Origin: Bradyrhizobium vignae | GTDB taxonomy: Bacteria; Pseudomonadota; Alphaproteobacteria; Rhizobiales; Xanthobacteraceae | Length of the DNA: 64,000 nucleotides | Reading direction: 5' to 3' | Assembly (NCBI RefSeq): GCF_004114425.1 | Contig: NZ_RDQF01000006.1 | Coordinates: forward strand, 1 to 64,000 | Part shown: positions 21,439-29,077 of the stretch, piece after piece | Layout: the number at the start of each line of letters is the position of its first letter | Position numbering within the stretch: position 1 is the stretch's first letter | The notes under the pieces: generated by a model | What the model saw: only the letters and a program-made list of their open reading frames with translations | Told to the model about the DNA's origin: nothing | The model's database searches: none | Translations under genes and position numbers: made by a program

Positions 21439-21463
21439 GTAACAAATTGAAAGAGCGGCCGAA
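21439..21463 (+). promoter_or_regulatory. candidate EcfF-type promoter
   Basis: GTAAC (21439-21443), then exactly 16 bases, then CGAA (21460-21463). I recall GTAACC-N16-CGAA as the promoter of SigF/EcfF-class sigma factors paired with NrsF/OsrA proteins. It is placed 20 bases before the ecfF GTG start, so it would allow autoregulation. Confidence 0.6.
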
Positions 21464-21483
21464 TTGCATGGTGAGGGGCGCGG

Positions 21484-22029
21484 GTGCGCGGACGTGAGGA
21501 CGAATGGACCGGCCTGATGCGGTCGGCCATGGCAGGCGATGATGCGGCGTATCATCGCCTGTTGAAGGCGGTCACGCCGGTGCTGCGCGCCGCCGCAAGG
21601 CGCGGCCTGGCGCGTGCCGGGCAGCCTCCCGACCAGGCCGAGGATATCGTGCAGGAGATTCTGTTGGCGGTGCATCTGAAGCGGCACACCTGGGACAGCG
21701 AAGCCCCCTTCGCGCCCTGGCTGTTTGCGATCGGCCGCAACAAACTGATCGACGCGCTCCGCCGGCGCGGCAAGCGCGTCTTCGTCAACATCGACGATTT
21801 CGCCGAGACGCTGCCGGGCGAGGCGCCGCAGGAGACGGCTTCGGCGGGCGAAGTTGCCGCGCAGCTGAGCACCTTGCCGCAGCGCCAGCGTGACGTGTTG
21901 CAGTCGATCGCGGTCGAGGCCGCCTCGATCAAGGACACTGCAGCGAAGTTCTCGATGAGCGAAGGTGCGGTGCGGGTCGCGCTGCATCGCGGACTCGCCG
22001 CGCTGACGGCCAAATTGCGGGACCATTAG
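21484..22029 (+). CDS. ecfF: ECF RNA polymerase sigma factor (EcfF/SigF-like)
   Basis: 181 residues from a GTG at 21484. Sigma2 region: QAEDIVQEILLAVHLKRHTW then PWLFAIGRNKLIDALRRRGK. Sigma4 region: TLPQRQRDVLQSIAVEAASI then an HTH (SEGAVRVALHRGLAALTAKL). The stop is two bases before an NrsF/OsrA gene, which is the arrangement of ecfF-osrA in Bradyrhizobium and sigF-nrsF in Caulobacter. These sigma factors drive oxidative or metal-stress genes when released by the membrane anti-sigma factor. The gene symbol rests on this gene order and on the cysteine pattern of the partner. Confidence 0.85.
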   Translation: MRGREDEWTGLMRSAMAGDDAAYHRLLKAVTPVLRAAARRGLARAGQPPDQAEDIVQEILLAVHLKRHTWDSEAPFAPWLFAIGRNKLIDALRRRGKRVFVNIDDFAETLPGEAPQETASAGEVAAQLSTLPQRQRDVLQSIAVEAASIKDTAAKFSMSEGAVRVALHRGLAALTAKLRDH

Positions 22030-22031
22030 TC

Positions 22032-22670
22032 ATGGACACCGATCAACTCATTCGCTCGCTCGCAGCCGACAACGCGCACCGCGCGCCGCGCGTCGGCGCC
22101 ATGCTGACCTTGGCGCTGCTGGTCGCCGCGCCCTTGTCGATCCTGATTTTTGCGACATTCCTCGGTGTGCGCGCCGACGTGATGAGCGCCATGCGCAATC
22201 CGTTCTTCGATATGAAGTTCGCGGTGACGCTGTCGCTCGCAATCCCCGCCATCATCGTTAGCCTGCATTTGTCGCGGCCAGAAGCCCTGCTGCGCGGCTG
22301 GGGCTGGCTGCTGCTGCTCCCTGTCGGCCTGCTTGCGGTGGCGATCGGCAGCGAGGCGATGATGGCACCAGCTATGCCGATGACGATGCGCCTGATGGGC
22401 AAGAACTCCCGGGTGTGCCTGGTCGCGATCCCTGCGATGTCATTGCCGCTGCTTGCGGGGGCGCTGTTCGGCCTGCGCCACGGCGCGCCGTCGCGGCCTG
22501 CACTGGCCGGTGCATTCGCCGGTCTGGTCTCGGCCGGGCTCGCCGCGACCCTCTATGCCTCGCACTGCACCGACGACTCGCCCCTGTTCGTCGCGACCTG
22601 GTACACGCTCGCGACGGTGGTCATGACCGTGATCGGTGCGGCGGTTGGTGCGAGGGTGTTGAGATACTAG
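22032..22670 (+). CDS. osrA: NrsF/OsrA-type membrane anti-sigma factor (DUF1109)
   Basis: 212 residues with a short cytoplasmic N-terminus (MDTDQLIRSLAADNAHRAPR) and six hydrophobic segments (about 22-44, 61-80, 89-108, 127-147, 157-176, 186-208). This matches the DUF1109 family, which sequesters SigF/EcfF-type sigma factors at the inner membrane. The only cysteines are Cys129 and Cys179, the two positions conserved in the family and implicated in sensing. It follows ecfF with a two-base gap and is therefore co-transcribed. Confidence 0.88.
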   Translation: MDTDQLIRSLAADNAHRAPRVGAMLTLALLVAAPLSILIFATFLGVRADVMSAMRNPFFDMKFAVTLSLAIPAIIVSLHLSRPEALLRGWGWLLLLPVGLLAVAIGSEAMMAPAMPMTMRLMGKNSRVCLVAIPAMSLPLLAGALFGLRHGAPSRPALAGAFAGLVSAGLAATLYASHCTDDSPLFVATWYTLATVVMTVIGAAVGARVLRY

Positions 22671-22671
22671 G

Positions 22672-22771
22672 GCATGATCCGGAAAGATGTGCAGCGGTTT
22701 TCCGAAAAGATCATGCTTAAACAAGAACCTAAAACGCGATGACGATTCATCCTGATCTCGTCGCGCTTTAG
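22672..22771. repeat. gcatgatc palindromic repeat copy 2 plus companion hairpin
   Basis: 22672-22716 repeats the element at 10381 (gcatgatccggaaagatgtg ... aagatcatgc). 22731-22771 is a second conserved piece (aaaacgcgatgacg ... cgtcgcgcttta) whose ends pair. This two-part unit is widespread in alphaproteobacterial intergenic DNA. It starts one base after the osrA stop codon, lying between convergent osrA and DUF2336 genes, where it could serve as a two-way terminator. Confidence 0.8.
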
Positions 22772-22772
22772 T

Positions 22773-23873
22773 TCAGGCCACCGGCGTCGCGCTTTGCATG
22801 CGGTGGAAGCGCAGCACCTGCTGCGCCGTCGATGAGCGCAAGGCCTCGTAGGTGTCGCGTAGTGCCAGCATGTCGGTCTGCGGCCCGCCGGAGAGCTTCT
22901 CGCGCATGGCGATGATGGCGCGCACGCTCGACCATTGCATGCCCGCGACCTTGGCGAGGATCATCACGCCCTCGGTGCGGCTTTCGATCATCACAGTCTC
23001 GGCGGTCTCGACCGCGACGCCGGCGAGCGCGGCGAGCCCGGCATTGGTCTCGTCGAACTTGCCCTGTTCGGCGAAGGTCGTGACCTGGAATTCGTTGAGG
23101 CGGCCGTCCTCGTGCAGCGACTTCACCAGTGCGCGCGCCATCTCGGTCTGCCTGGTCATGGTGGCGGCGCGGACCCGTTGGGCCGCTTGCTGGACTGCGC
23201 TCGACACTTCGTCTGCGAGCTCGGGATGCGCGGCCGCGAGCTTCCTGCGCACGCTCGATGACGCCTTGGCGACCAGCCTCAGATAGTGATGACGCGGCAG
23301 GTCGGGCCGCAAGCCGATGCAGCTGGCGAGGTCGTCGTCGCGTTCGGCGCGCGTGACGAGGTCGTCGAGACTTCCCTCGGAGAACCGCGCGCCCGGATTG
23401 CTGACGGTTGACTGCACCACGTCCTCGTTGCCACGCGTCACCAGCACGTCGGTCAGCGCTTCCGACAGCATCCGCCGCAGCGAGATCGCCTTGAGATGCG
23501 CTTGGCTCCTGGTGCGCGCGATCTCGATCAGGGTCGCCTCGTCCAACCGTTCCGACTTCGACAGCACCGGGCCGGAGACCTCGATGATCTCGTCGAGCGC
23601 GAGCGTGCGGATGATCTGCGGTGGCGCGGACGCGATCGGTGCGAGGCGCTCGGCGAGCAGTGCCCTGGCCGAAATCTCGATCTGCTCGATCAGGCACTGG
23701 AACACGTCGTCGAACACCCGGATGTGGTCGTCGGAATAATCGACTGCATTGCCCACGAAGAGATCGGTGACACGGCGCAGCGTCTCGACCCGGCGCGCAA
23801 CTGTGCCGTGCGAGAGGGCCGCCTGCAGTTCCTCGATCAGGTTCTCGGATGGTGTTGCCGATTTCGATCTCAT
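22773..23873 (-). CDS. DUF2336 domain-containing protein
   Basis: 366 residues, almost entirely alpha-helical with HEAT-like repeats. The segments LIEELQAALSHGTVARRVET, DDHIRVFDDVFQCLIEQIEI and PDLPRHHYLRLVAKASSSVR are characteristic of DUF2336, a family found mainly in Rhizobiales and Caulobacterales with no assigned biochemical function. No membrane segment or signal peptide is visible, so it is probably cytoplasmic. A second member of the family lies at 57874-58851. Confidence 0.85.
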   Translation of the reverse strand: MRSKSATPSENLIEELQAALSHGTVARRVETLRRVTDLFVGNAVDYSDDHIRVFDDVFQCLIEQIEISARALLAERLAPIASAPPQIIRTLALDEIIEVSGPVLSKSERLDEATLIEIARTRSQAHLKAISLRRMLSEALTDVLVTRGNEDVVQSTVSNPGARFSEGSLDDLVTRAERDDDLASCIGLRPDLPRHHYLRLVAKASSSVRRKLAAAHPELADEVSSAVQQAAQRVRAATMTRQTEMARALVKSLHEDGRLNEFQVTTFAEQGKFDETNAGLAALAGVAVETAETVMIESRTEGVMILAKVAGMQWSSVRAIIAMREKLSGGPQTDMLALRDTYEALRSSTAQQVLRFHRMQSATPVA

Positions 23874-23935
23874 TGCCCTGTCCTGGAGCGTTCGATCCGG
23901 CGGCGTCTTCTCACGCGCCGGAGGAAATGAATTGG

Positions 23936-24412
23936 TCAGCCCGTTGCAACGCGATTGCGCCCTTGCGCCTTGGCGGAATAGAGCGCGCGGTCGGCGCGCG
24001 CTAGAAACGTATCGGCAGTATCGTTGTCGTGCAGCGTCACGACGCCCGCGGAAATGGTCACGTGCATGCCCGGGGAAAACGCGCTCCAGTCGAGATCGGC
24101 AACGATTTGGCGCAAGCGCTCGAGCATGTGAGGTGCGGCTTCGCCGGACGTGCCCGGCAGCAGCAGCAGGAATTCCTCGCCGCCATAGCGGCCGAAACTG
24201 TCGGCCGGCCGGATGTTGGCGAAAATGCTGATCGCGAAGGTGCGAAGCACCTCATCGCCAATGGGATGGCCGTGGACCTGGCCGATATACATCTGGCGGC
24301 GCTGCCGGGCCCGGCGCGCCTGGACTTCGGGGGCCGTCGTCCCAGGTGCGAGGACAAGATCCGCGACCTCTGCGGCATTCCTCTCTGGAAAGGACGTCGC
24401 GGCCGTGCTCAT
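23936..24412 (-). pseudogene. internally deleted diguanylate cyclase (GGDEF remnant)
   Basis: 158 residues from ATG 24412. The C-terminal half of a GGDEF domain is well preserved: GHPIGDEVLRTFA, then SFGRYGGEEFLLLLP (GGEEF active site), VTISAGVVTL and ADRALYSAKAQGRNRVATG. The N-terminus (ARRARQRRQMYIGQV) looks like the cytoplasmic start that normally enters a multi-TM sensor domain. It joins directly to GHPIGDEVL, so the membrane domain and the first half of GGDEF, including the metal-binding Asp of the D-x-D/N-FK segment, are absent. The reading frame is intact, so a short protein may be made, but cyclase activity is very unlikely. Confidence 0.7.
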
Positions 24413-24849
24413 GGTCCCGCCAATGATGGGTGTCAGCGCAAAATCTACGTGGCAAGCCTTTAGGTTTGGTATCCTTCTGGACCCGAATCCGAACCGTGCA
24501 GCACGGAAAAGGTGATCAGCCACCGCGAGAATTTTTACCGGGGATCATGCATCTTTCGCGATGCGGTCGAGCCAAAGCAGGGCTTGGCGCGACAAACGTG
24601 GTGCAGGGCTGCTATGGAACCGGAATTAGCCCGCCCCGCCTGTGCCGGGCGGCATTCCGCAGGGAAGCATCTTAGTATTATGATACCTATCTGGATCGAT
24701 GCCGCTGACTTCGGCGGGTGGGGTAAGAAAAATGCGCAGATGTGGGGTAGCTCACATCAGCCCCAGTATGACTGCGGTAACCTCAACAATTTTGCGCCTC
24801 CCGTCGAACCGTCCACCGCATCGACCCGACCAACTTTGCGAGACGGCCA
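24413..24849. other. intergenic region upstream of the second ECF operon
   Basis: About 440 bases between the cyclase remnant and the ECF sigma gene. Several open frames cross it but none has recognisable protein features. GTAACC at 24777-24782 is a possible ECF -35 element, with CGTC at 24802, but the spacing is longer than usual. No tRNA, repeat or terminator was seen. Confidence 0.5.
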
Positions 24850-25419
24850 TTGAGCGTGACACAGGCGGCTTCGGACGAGATCCTGATCGCCAGGATCGCT
24901 CAAGGTGACCGGCTCGCCATGCAGGTGCTGTACGGGCGGCACCATGTCAGGGTTTACAGGTTCGGACTGAGGCTCGTGCGGGACGAGCAGGCTGCGGAAG
25001 ACCTCATCAGCGAGGTGTTTCTCGACGTCTGGCGTCAAGCCGGCAAGTTCGAGGGCCGATCCGCCGTTTCCACCTGGCTGCTGGCAATCACCCGATTCAA
25101 GGCCCTGTCTGCGCTGCGGCGCAGGAAGGATTTCGAGCTGGACGAAGAAGCTGCCAACGCGATCGAGGATTCGTCCGACGATCCGGAAACGGTGGTGCAG
25201 AAGAAGGATACCAGTGAGGCGTTGCGGGAGTGTCTGACGGGTCTCTCGCCGGAACATCGGGAGATCGTCGATCTCGTCTACTACCACGAGAAATCCGTGG
25301 AAGAGGTGGCCGAAATCGTCGGGATACCGGAGAACACTGTGAAGACGCGCTTGTTCTATGCGCGCAAGAAACTGGCCGAACTGCTGAAGGCAGCCGGCGT
25401 TGAGCGAGGCTGGCCATGA
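24850..25419 (+). CDS. ECF RNA polymerase sigma factor
   Basis: 189 residues from a TTG at 24850; a GTG two codons later is an alternative. Region 2: AAEDLISEVFLDVWRQAGKF and STWLLAITRFKALSALRRRK. Region 4: LTGLSPEHREIVDLVYYHEK followed by the HTH EVAEIVGIPENTVKTRLFYA. It is a typical group 4 sigma factor. The stop overlaps the start of the anti-sigma gene by four bases (ATGA), and a subtilase gene follows, so the three form one transcription unit. Target promoters are unknown. Confidence 0.9.
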   Translation: MSVTQAASDEILIARIAQGDRLAMQVLYGRHHVRVYRFGLRLVRDEQAAEDLISEVFLDVWRQAGKFEGRSAVSTWLLAITRFKALSALRRRKDFELDEEAANAIEDSSDDPETVVQKKDTSEALRECLTGLSPEHREIVDLVYYHEKSVEEVAEIVGIPENTVKTRLFYARKKLAELLKAAGVERGWP

Positions 25420-26111
25420 TGGCTTTGAGCAAGAAGATGCTGGAGCAAGAGCCCAGTGAAATTGAACTGCTGCTGCCCTGGCACGCTGCCGGCACGCTGA
25501 ACGCGCGCGATGCGCGCCGTGTCGAGGAAGCGCTGGCGCGCGATCCCGAGCTTGCCAAGCAATATGCCGCGATCCGCGGCGAGTACGAAGAGACGATCCA
25601 TCTGAACGAGAGCCTAGGGGCGCCGTCGGCGCGCGCGATGCAGAAGCTGTTCGCAGCGATCGACGCCGAGCCGGCGCGGACGACCGGCTCGCTGCCGCTG
25701 TCGGCGCGCATCTCGGCCTTCTTCGCGAGCCTGTCGCCGCGCACGCTGGCGTGGTCGGCAAGCCTCGGCGCCGTCGCGCTCGTGCTGCAGGCCGGAATCA
25801 TCGGGGCCGTGCTGATGAAGAACCAGCCGGCGACCTTCCAGACGGCTTCGCTCTCGACCAGCGCGCCGATCACACGCGAGCTCGGTAGCACGGCCGCGCC
25901 GGCGCGTGCGCTGGTGCGCTTCACGCCCGAGGCGCGCGTCGCCGACATCACCGCGCTGCTCGACAGCTACCAGGCTTCGATCATCGGCGACGCCAAAGGT
26001 GGCATGTTCCGCCTGCAATTCGACAGGGCGATGAGCCAGGACGAGCTCGCCTCGTTGCTCGGCAGGATGCAGCGCGAGAAGTTCGTCAACCTCGCCGTCG
26101 CGGCGCCCTAG
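25416..26111 (+). CDS. transmembrane anti-sigma factor with subtilase-propeptide-like periplasmic domain
   Basis: 231 residues. The cytoplasmic N-terminal part (EIELLLPWHAAGTLNARDAR, then RRVEEALARDPELAKQYAAI) has the helical pattern of ECF anti-sigma domains, without a zinc-binding HxxxCxxC. A single membrane helix lies at about 112-134 (SASLGAVALVLQAGIIGAVL). The periplasmic tail (about 160-231) reads ALVRFTPEARVADITALLDS, then GGMFRLQF and SQDELASLLGRMQ, a pattern like the I9-type propeptides that chaperone and inhibit subtilases. The next gene encodes a subtilase, so a physical link is likely. The propeptide assignment is by eye. Confidence 0.8.
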   Translation: MMALSKKMLEQEPSEIELLLPWHAAGTLNARDARRVEEALARDPELAKQYAAIRGEYEETIHLNESLGAPSARAMQKLFAAIDAEPARTTGSLPLSARISAFFASLSPRTLAWSASLGAVALVLQAGIIGAVLMKNQPATFQTASLSTSAPITRELGSTAAPARALVRFTPEARVADITALLDSYQASIIGDAKGGMFRLQFDRAMSQDELASLLGRMQREKFVNLAVAAP

Positions 26112-26127
26112 GCGCGCCGTCGAGCCG

Positions 26128-27834
26128 ATGACGCGCAAATCCGAGAGCAGGGTGCGTGCCGGGGCCTGCGCTTCATCGATCGGGGCCGCGCTTCTGATCG
26201 CCAACTGTCTTGGTGTCGAGGTTGCGCAGGCGCAGGCGATCATGCGCACGCCTACGATCAGCGTTCCCTCGCGCGCGCCGACCATCACTCCGAGCATCGC
26301 CCCGCGGGTCAGCCCGAACATCGCGGTGAGCGTCGACCGCGGCCCGCGGACGATGGCGACCATTCCGCATACCACGACGTCGCGCATCCGGCCGACGACG
26401 CCGGTGCTGCCCTACGCGCGTTACTCGCCCAACCTCTACCCGGCCTGCACCGCGCCCTACCGCGACGCCGACGGCGAATGTCTGGCGCAGGCGAATGCAG
26501 GCGGCGAGGGCACCGGGAAATCCGGCAAGAAGAGCGCCGGCAAGGGGCGCGGCAACGACACCCCGGTCGCGCTGACCTCGCGCAGCTTCGCAGGCGAATT
26601 CGTCGCCGAGATCGACGGCGTGCTGTCGGCGGCCGAGGCCGACGAGCTGGCGCGTCGCCACGGCCTGACCCGCCTCGCTTCCGAGAATTTTCCACTGATC
26701 GGAGCGACGTTCGGCCTGTTCCGCATCACCGACGGCCGTCCCTACGAAACCGTACGGCGCGAATTCGCGGCCGACGGTAGCGTGCGCTCGCTGCAGCCGA
26801 ACTTCCGCTACGTGCTGCAGGACCAGAAATCGTCGACCACGACCGAGGGCGATCCTGCGCAATATGCGCTGACAAAGCTCCGCCTGCCGCAGGCGCATAC
26901 GCTGGCACGCGGAGCCAACGTCACGATTGCGGTGATCGATTCCGGCATCGATGCCAAGCATCCCGAACTCGCCAATTCCGTCGCCGACAATTTCGATGCA
27001 CTCGGCAGTGCCGAAGGGCCGCACGTCCATGGCACCGGCATCGCCGGTGCCATCGTCGCGCATGCCCGGCTGATGGGCAGCGCGCCCGAGGCCCGCATCA
27101 TCGCCATCCGCGCCTTCGGGGGCGCCAACGGCGGCGCCGAGAGCTCGTCCTACATCATCCTGCGCTCGCTGAATTACGCCGCCGAGCACGGCGCACAGAT
27201 CGTCAATATGAGCTTTGCCGGTCCGAAGGACGCGGTGATCGAGCGCGCCATCGCGGCGACCGCCGCGCGCGGCCTCGTGTTGATTGCCGCCGCCGGCAAT
27301 GCCGGCGCGAAATCACCGCCGCTCTATCCCGCAGCCAATCCCAACGTGATCGCGGTCAGTGCGACGGATCAGCAGGACAGGCTCTTCTCCGCCTCCAACC
27401 GCGGCAACTACATTGCGCTCGCAGCCCCCGGCGTCGATATCTTCCTGCCAGCGCCCGACGGCAAATACCAGATGACGTCGGGGACCTCGTTCTCGGCCGC
27501 TTATGTCTCCGGCGTCGCGGCGCTGCTGCTCGCGCGCAACTACGCTCTGAAGCCGGAAGCGCTGCGCATGACGCTGGCAAAGACTGCGCGCGATCTCGGC
27601 TCACCCGGACGTGACGACCTTTTCGGCGACGGTCAGGCCGACGCATTTGCGGCGGTCACGGCCGTTCCCGCCGACAGCGCGACGCCGGTCGCGGCTGCCT
27701 CAGATACAACAAAACGTGAAGACGTGGGGAAGCGTCGCGACGAGCCCGGCAGCCGCGCGATCGAGCAACCCTCGCTGTCCGGCGCGGACGATAAATCCGC
27801 GGTTTCTCAGGCAGATAGGCCGGCGACGCGGTAG
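26128..27834 (+). CDS. S8 family subtilisin-like serine protease
   Basis: 568 residues. A signal peptide runs to about residue 36 (VEVAQAQA). A basic, Pro-rich region and a Gly/Lys stretch (120-143) precede a propeptide-like segment (about 152-232). The catalytic domain has all three residues: Asp271 (VIDSGIDAKHPEL), His301 (HVHGTGIAGAI) and Ser454 (SGTSFSAAYVSG), with oxyanion Asn391 (AAGNAG). Pro after Ser-Ala is replaced by Ala. The C-terminal tail is low complexity. It lies 16 bases after the anti-sigma gene. A role in processing the anti-sigma factor, or as an output of the sigma factor, is inferred. Confidence 0.92.
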   Translation: MTRKSESRVRAGACASSIGAALLIANCLGVEVAQAQAIMRTPTISVPSRAPTITPSIAPRVSPNIAVSVDRGPRTMATIPHTTTSRIRPTTPVLPYARYSPNLYPACTAPYRDADGECLAQANAGGEGTGKSGKKSAGKGRGNDTPVALTSRSFAGEFVAEIDGVLSAAEADELARRHGLTRLASENFPLIGATFGLFRITDGRPYETVRREFAADGSVRSLQPNFRYVLQDQKSSTTTEGDPAQYALTKLRLPQAHTLARGANVTIAVIDSGIDAKHPELANSVADNFDALGSAEGPHVHGTGIAGAIVAHARLMGSAPEARIIAIRAFGGANGGAESSSYIILRSLNYAAEHGAQIVNMSFAGPKDAVIERAIAATAARGLVLIAAAGNAGAKSPPLYPAANPNVIAVSATDQQDRLFSASNRGNYIALAAPGVDIFLPAPDGKYQMTSGTSFSAAYVSGVAALLLARNYALKPEALRMTLAKTARDLGSPGRDDLFGDGQADAFAAVTAVPADSATPVAAASDTTKREDVGKRRDEPGSRAIEQPSLSGADDKSAVSQADRPATR

Positions 27835-28319
27835 CGGCCGCGTCAATGATGCGGCAGAGGCCGAAGGTCAAAAAAGCAGACCCTGCATTGAACGTTCAGC
27901 CGGCTGCCACGACCAACTGATGTGGGAGCGGTCATCCCTCCCCATCAGTCATATCAGGCGCGAGCGCCCATCCACCCCAAGCGCCCATATGGCTCGACCC
28001 GTCCGGTTGTCCCCCCGGACGGGTCTTTTCTTTTCGGGCGTCCGATTTTTTGAAGCTTCGCATTCGTTCAGCTTGCGGTTGAAAGTCGCCAGCGCGTTGG
28101 GTTGCCGTCACTCGCGCAACGCGCCGCAAGTCCATTATGCTTGTGCGAAGCTTGACTCGAAAACACAGCAAATCTCCGCACGACTACGGTGATTGATGAC
28201 GAATGCCGTGTCGTTGCTGGACAAGTCAAAACTTTTCCACAAAATATTCATGTCGCGTCTAAATTGATTCGTGTGCGTTTGCGTCCCCGCGTCCGTATTT
28301 TCTCCTGACGGGCTGGTTC
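27835..28319. other. 485-base intergenic region, possible small RNA
   Basis: No convincing coding frame. 27870-28034 ends in a strong intrinsic terminator, contains ccctcccc near 27938 and lies well past the protease stop codon, so it could be a short independent transcript. 28040-28319 is less GC-rich and probably holds the promoter of the following gene; no clear -35/-10 pair could be fixed. Confidence 0.4.
27996..28034 (+). terminator. Rho-independent terminator
   Basis: gacccgtccgg pairs with ccggacgggtc over 11 bases around a short loop (ttgtccc), followed directly by ttttctttt. It is the strongest intrinsic terminator in the window and ends rightward transcription from the ECF-protease operon or a small RNA. 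Confidence 0.88.
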
Positions 28320-28946
28320 ATGACACATCGCCAAGGGTTTGTTCGCGACGCGGCTAGCAGCCGCCAAGTCGCGGCGCGCTGGTGCGCTCTCGCCGAGCAG
28401 CGCCTGCAACATCTCTCTGAAATGTTCGAGACCGGCCGCTGGCGCCGCTATCACTCCGAGATCGCGTTCCTCGAAAACATCCAGGAGGCCAAGCGTGCCG
28501 TCCAGACATGGCGCGCGCTTGCAACCGGCGGGGATGTCGCCGAGGCGGCTGCGAGCGTGACGCCCGCATTCGGTTGGTCGCCGGCGACGATGCCGCGCGT
28601 GTTTCCGCGCGAGCAGCAGCCGCAGACCGTGCAGCCAAAGGCCGTTCACATCGCTCCCGAGACCGCCATGCCGGTGAGGCTCGATCCGAAACCGGATGTG
28701 CTCGCGGAGATCACCGAAGCCCCGATCGCGCCGCTTGCTCCGATCGCACCGCGTGCCGCGCCCGCAGCAACGGCACCGCTCACCTTGCCTGCTGCCACGG
28801 CGCCGAGCGCGGCGCTGGCGGCGCTCCTGCCGCAGTTCTCCCCGCCCGCCACTGAGATCGTCGCAGCCCCCGAGCGCGTCGTCGAATTCACCTTCAGCCT
28901 CGATGGCCTGGAAGCGAAGTACCCGCTGCTGCGGAACGCGTTCTGA
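28320..28946 (+). CDS. TIGR03809 family protein
   Basis: 208 residues. The N-terminal 75 residues (ARWCALAEQRLQHLSEMFET then GRWRRYHSEIAFLENIQEAK) match the small TIGR03809 family, which I know only from Bradyrhizobium and Rhodopseudomonas relatives. An Ala/Pro-rich linker (about 80-180) leads to a C-terminal FTFSLDGLEAKYPLLRNAF. No signal peptide or membrane helix is visible. Function is unknown. It is convergent with the TIGR03808 gene, and the two families being neighbours suggests a shared role. Confidence 0.8.
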   Translation: MTHRQGFVRDAASSRQVAARWCALAEQRLQHLSEMFETGRWRRYHSEIAFLENIQEAKRAVQTWRALATGGDVAEAAASVTPAFGWSPATMPRVFPREQQPQTVQPKAVHIAPETAMPVRLDPKPDVLAEITEAPIAPLAPIAPRAAPAATAPLTLPAATAPSAALAALLPQFSPPATEIVAAPERVVEFTFSLDGLEAKYPLLRNAF

Positions 28947-28990
28947 CGCTCCGGAGCGTGGGCAGAGGGGAGCAACGCCATTTCTCGCTC

Positions 28991-29052
28991 CGTCATCCTT
29001 GAGGTGCGAGCACAGCGGCGCAACGCGCCGTTTTGAGAGCCTCGAAGGATGC
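28991..29052. repeat. intergenic repeat, cgtcatccttgagg family
   Basis: cgtcatccttgaggtgcgag ... agcctcgaaggat. The ends are partly inverted (atccttgagg/cctcgaaggat), with an inner hairpin ggcgcaacgcgcc. It lies between convergent genes. Related tctcgaaggat sequence occurs at 53314. Confidence 0.65.
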
Positions 29053-29077
29053 ACGGCCCGTCTTTCCGGCCGCGCGC

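Noticed and set aside
24777..24808. GTAACC followed by CGAA upstream of the second ECF sigma gene, as a possible EcfF promoter
   Set aside because: The spacing is 22 bases, not 16, and an alternative CGTC is also too far for a normal ECF promoter.
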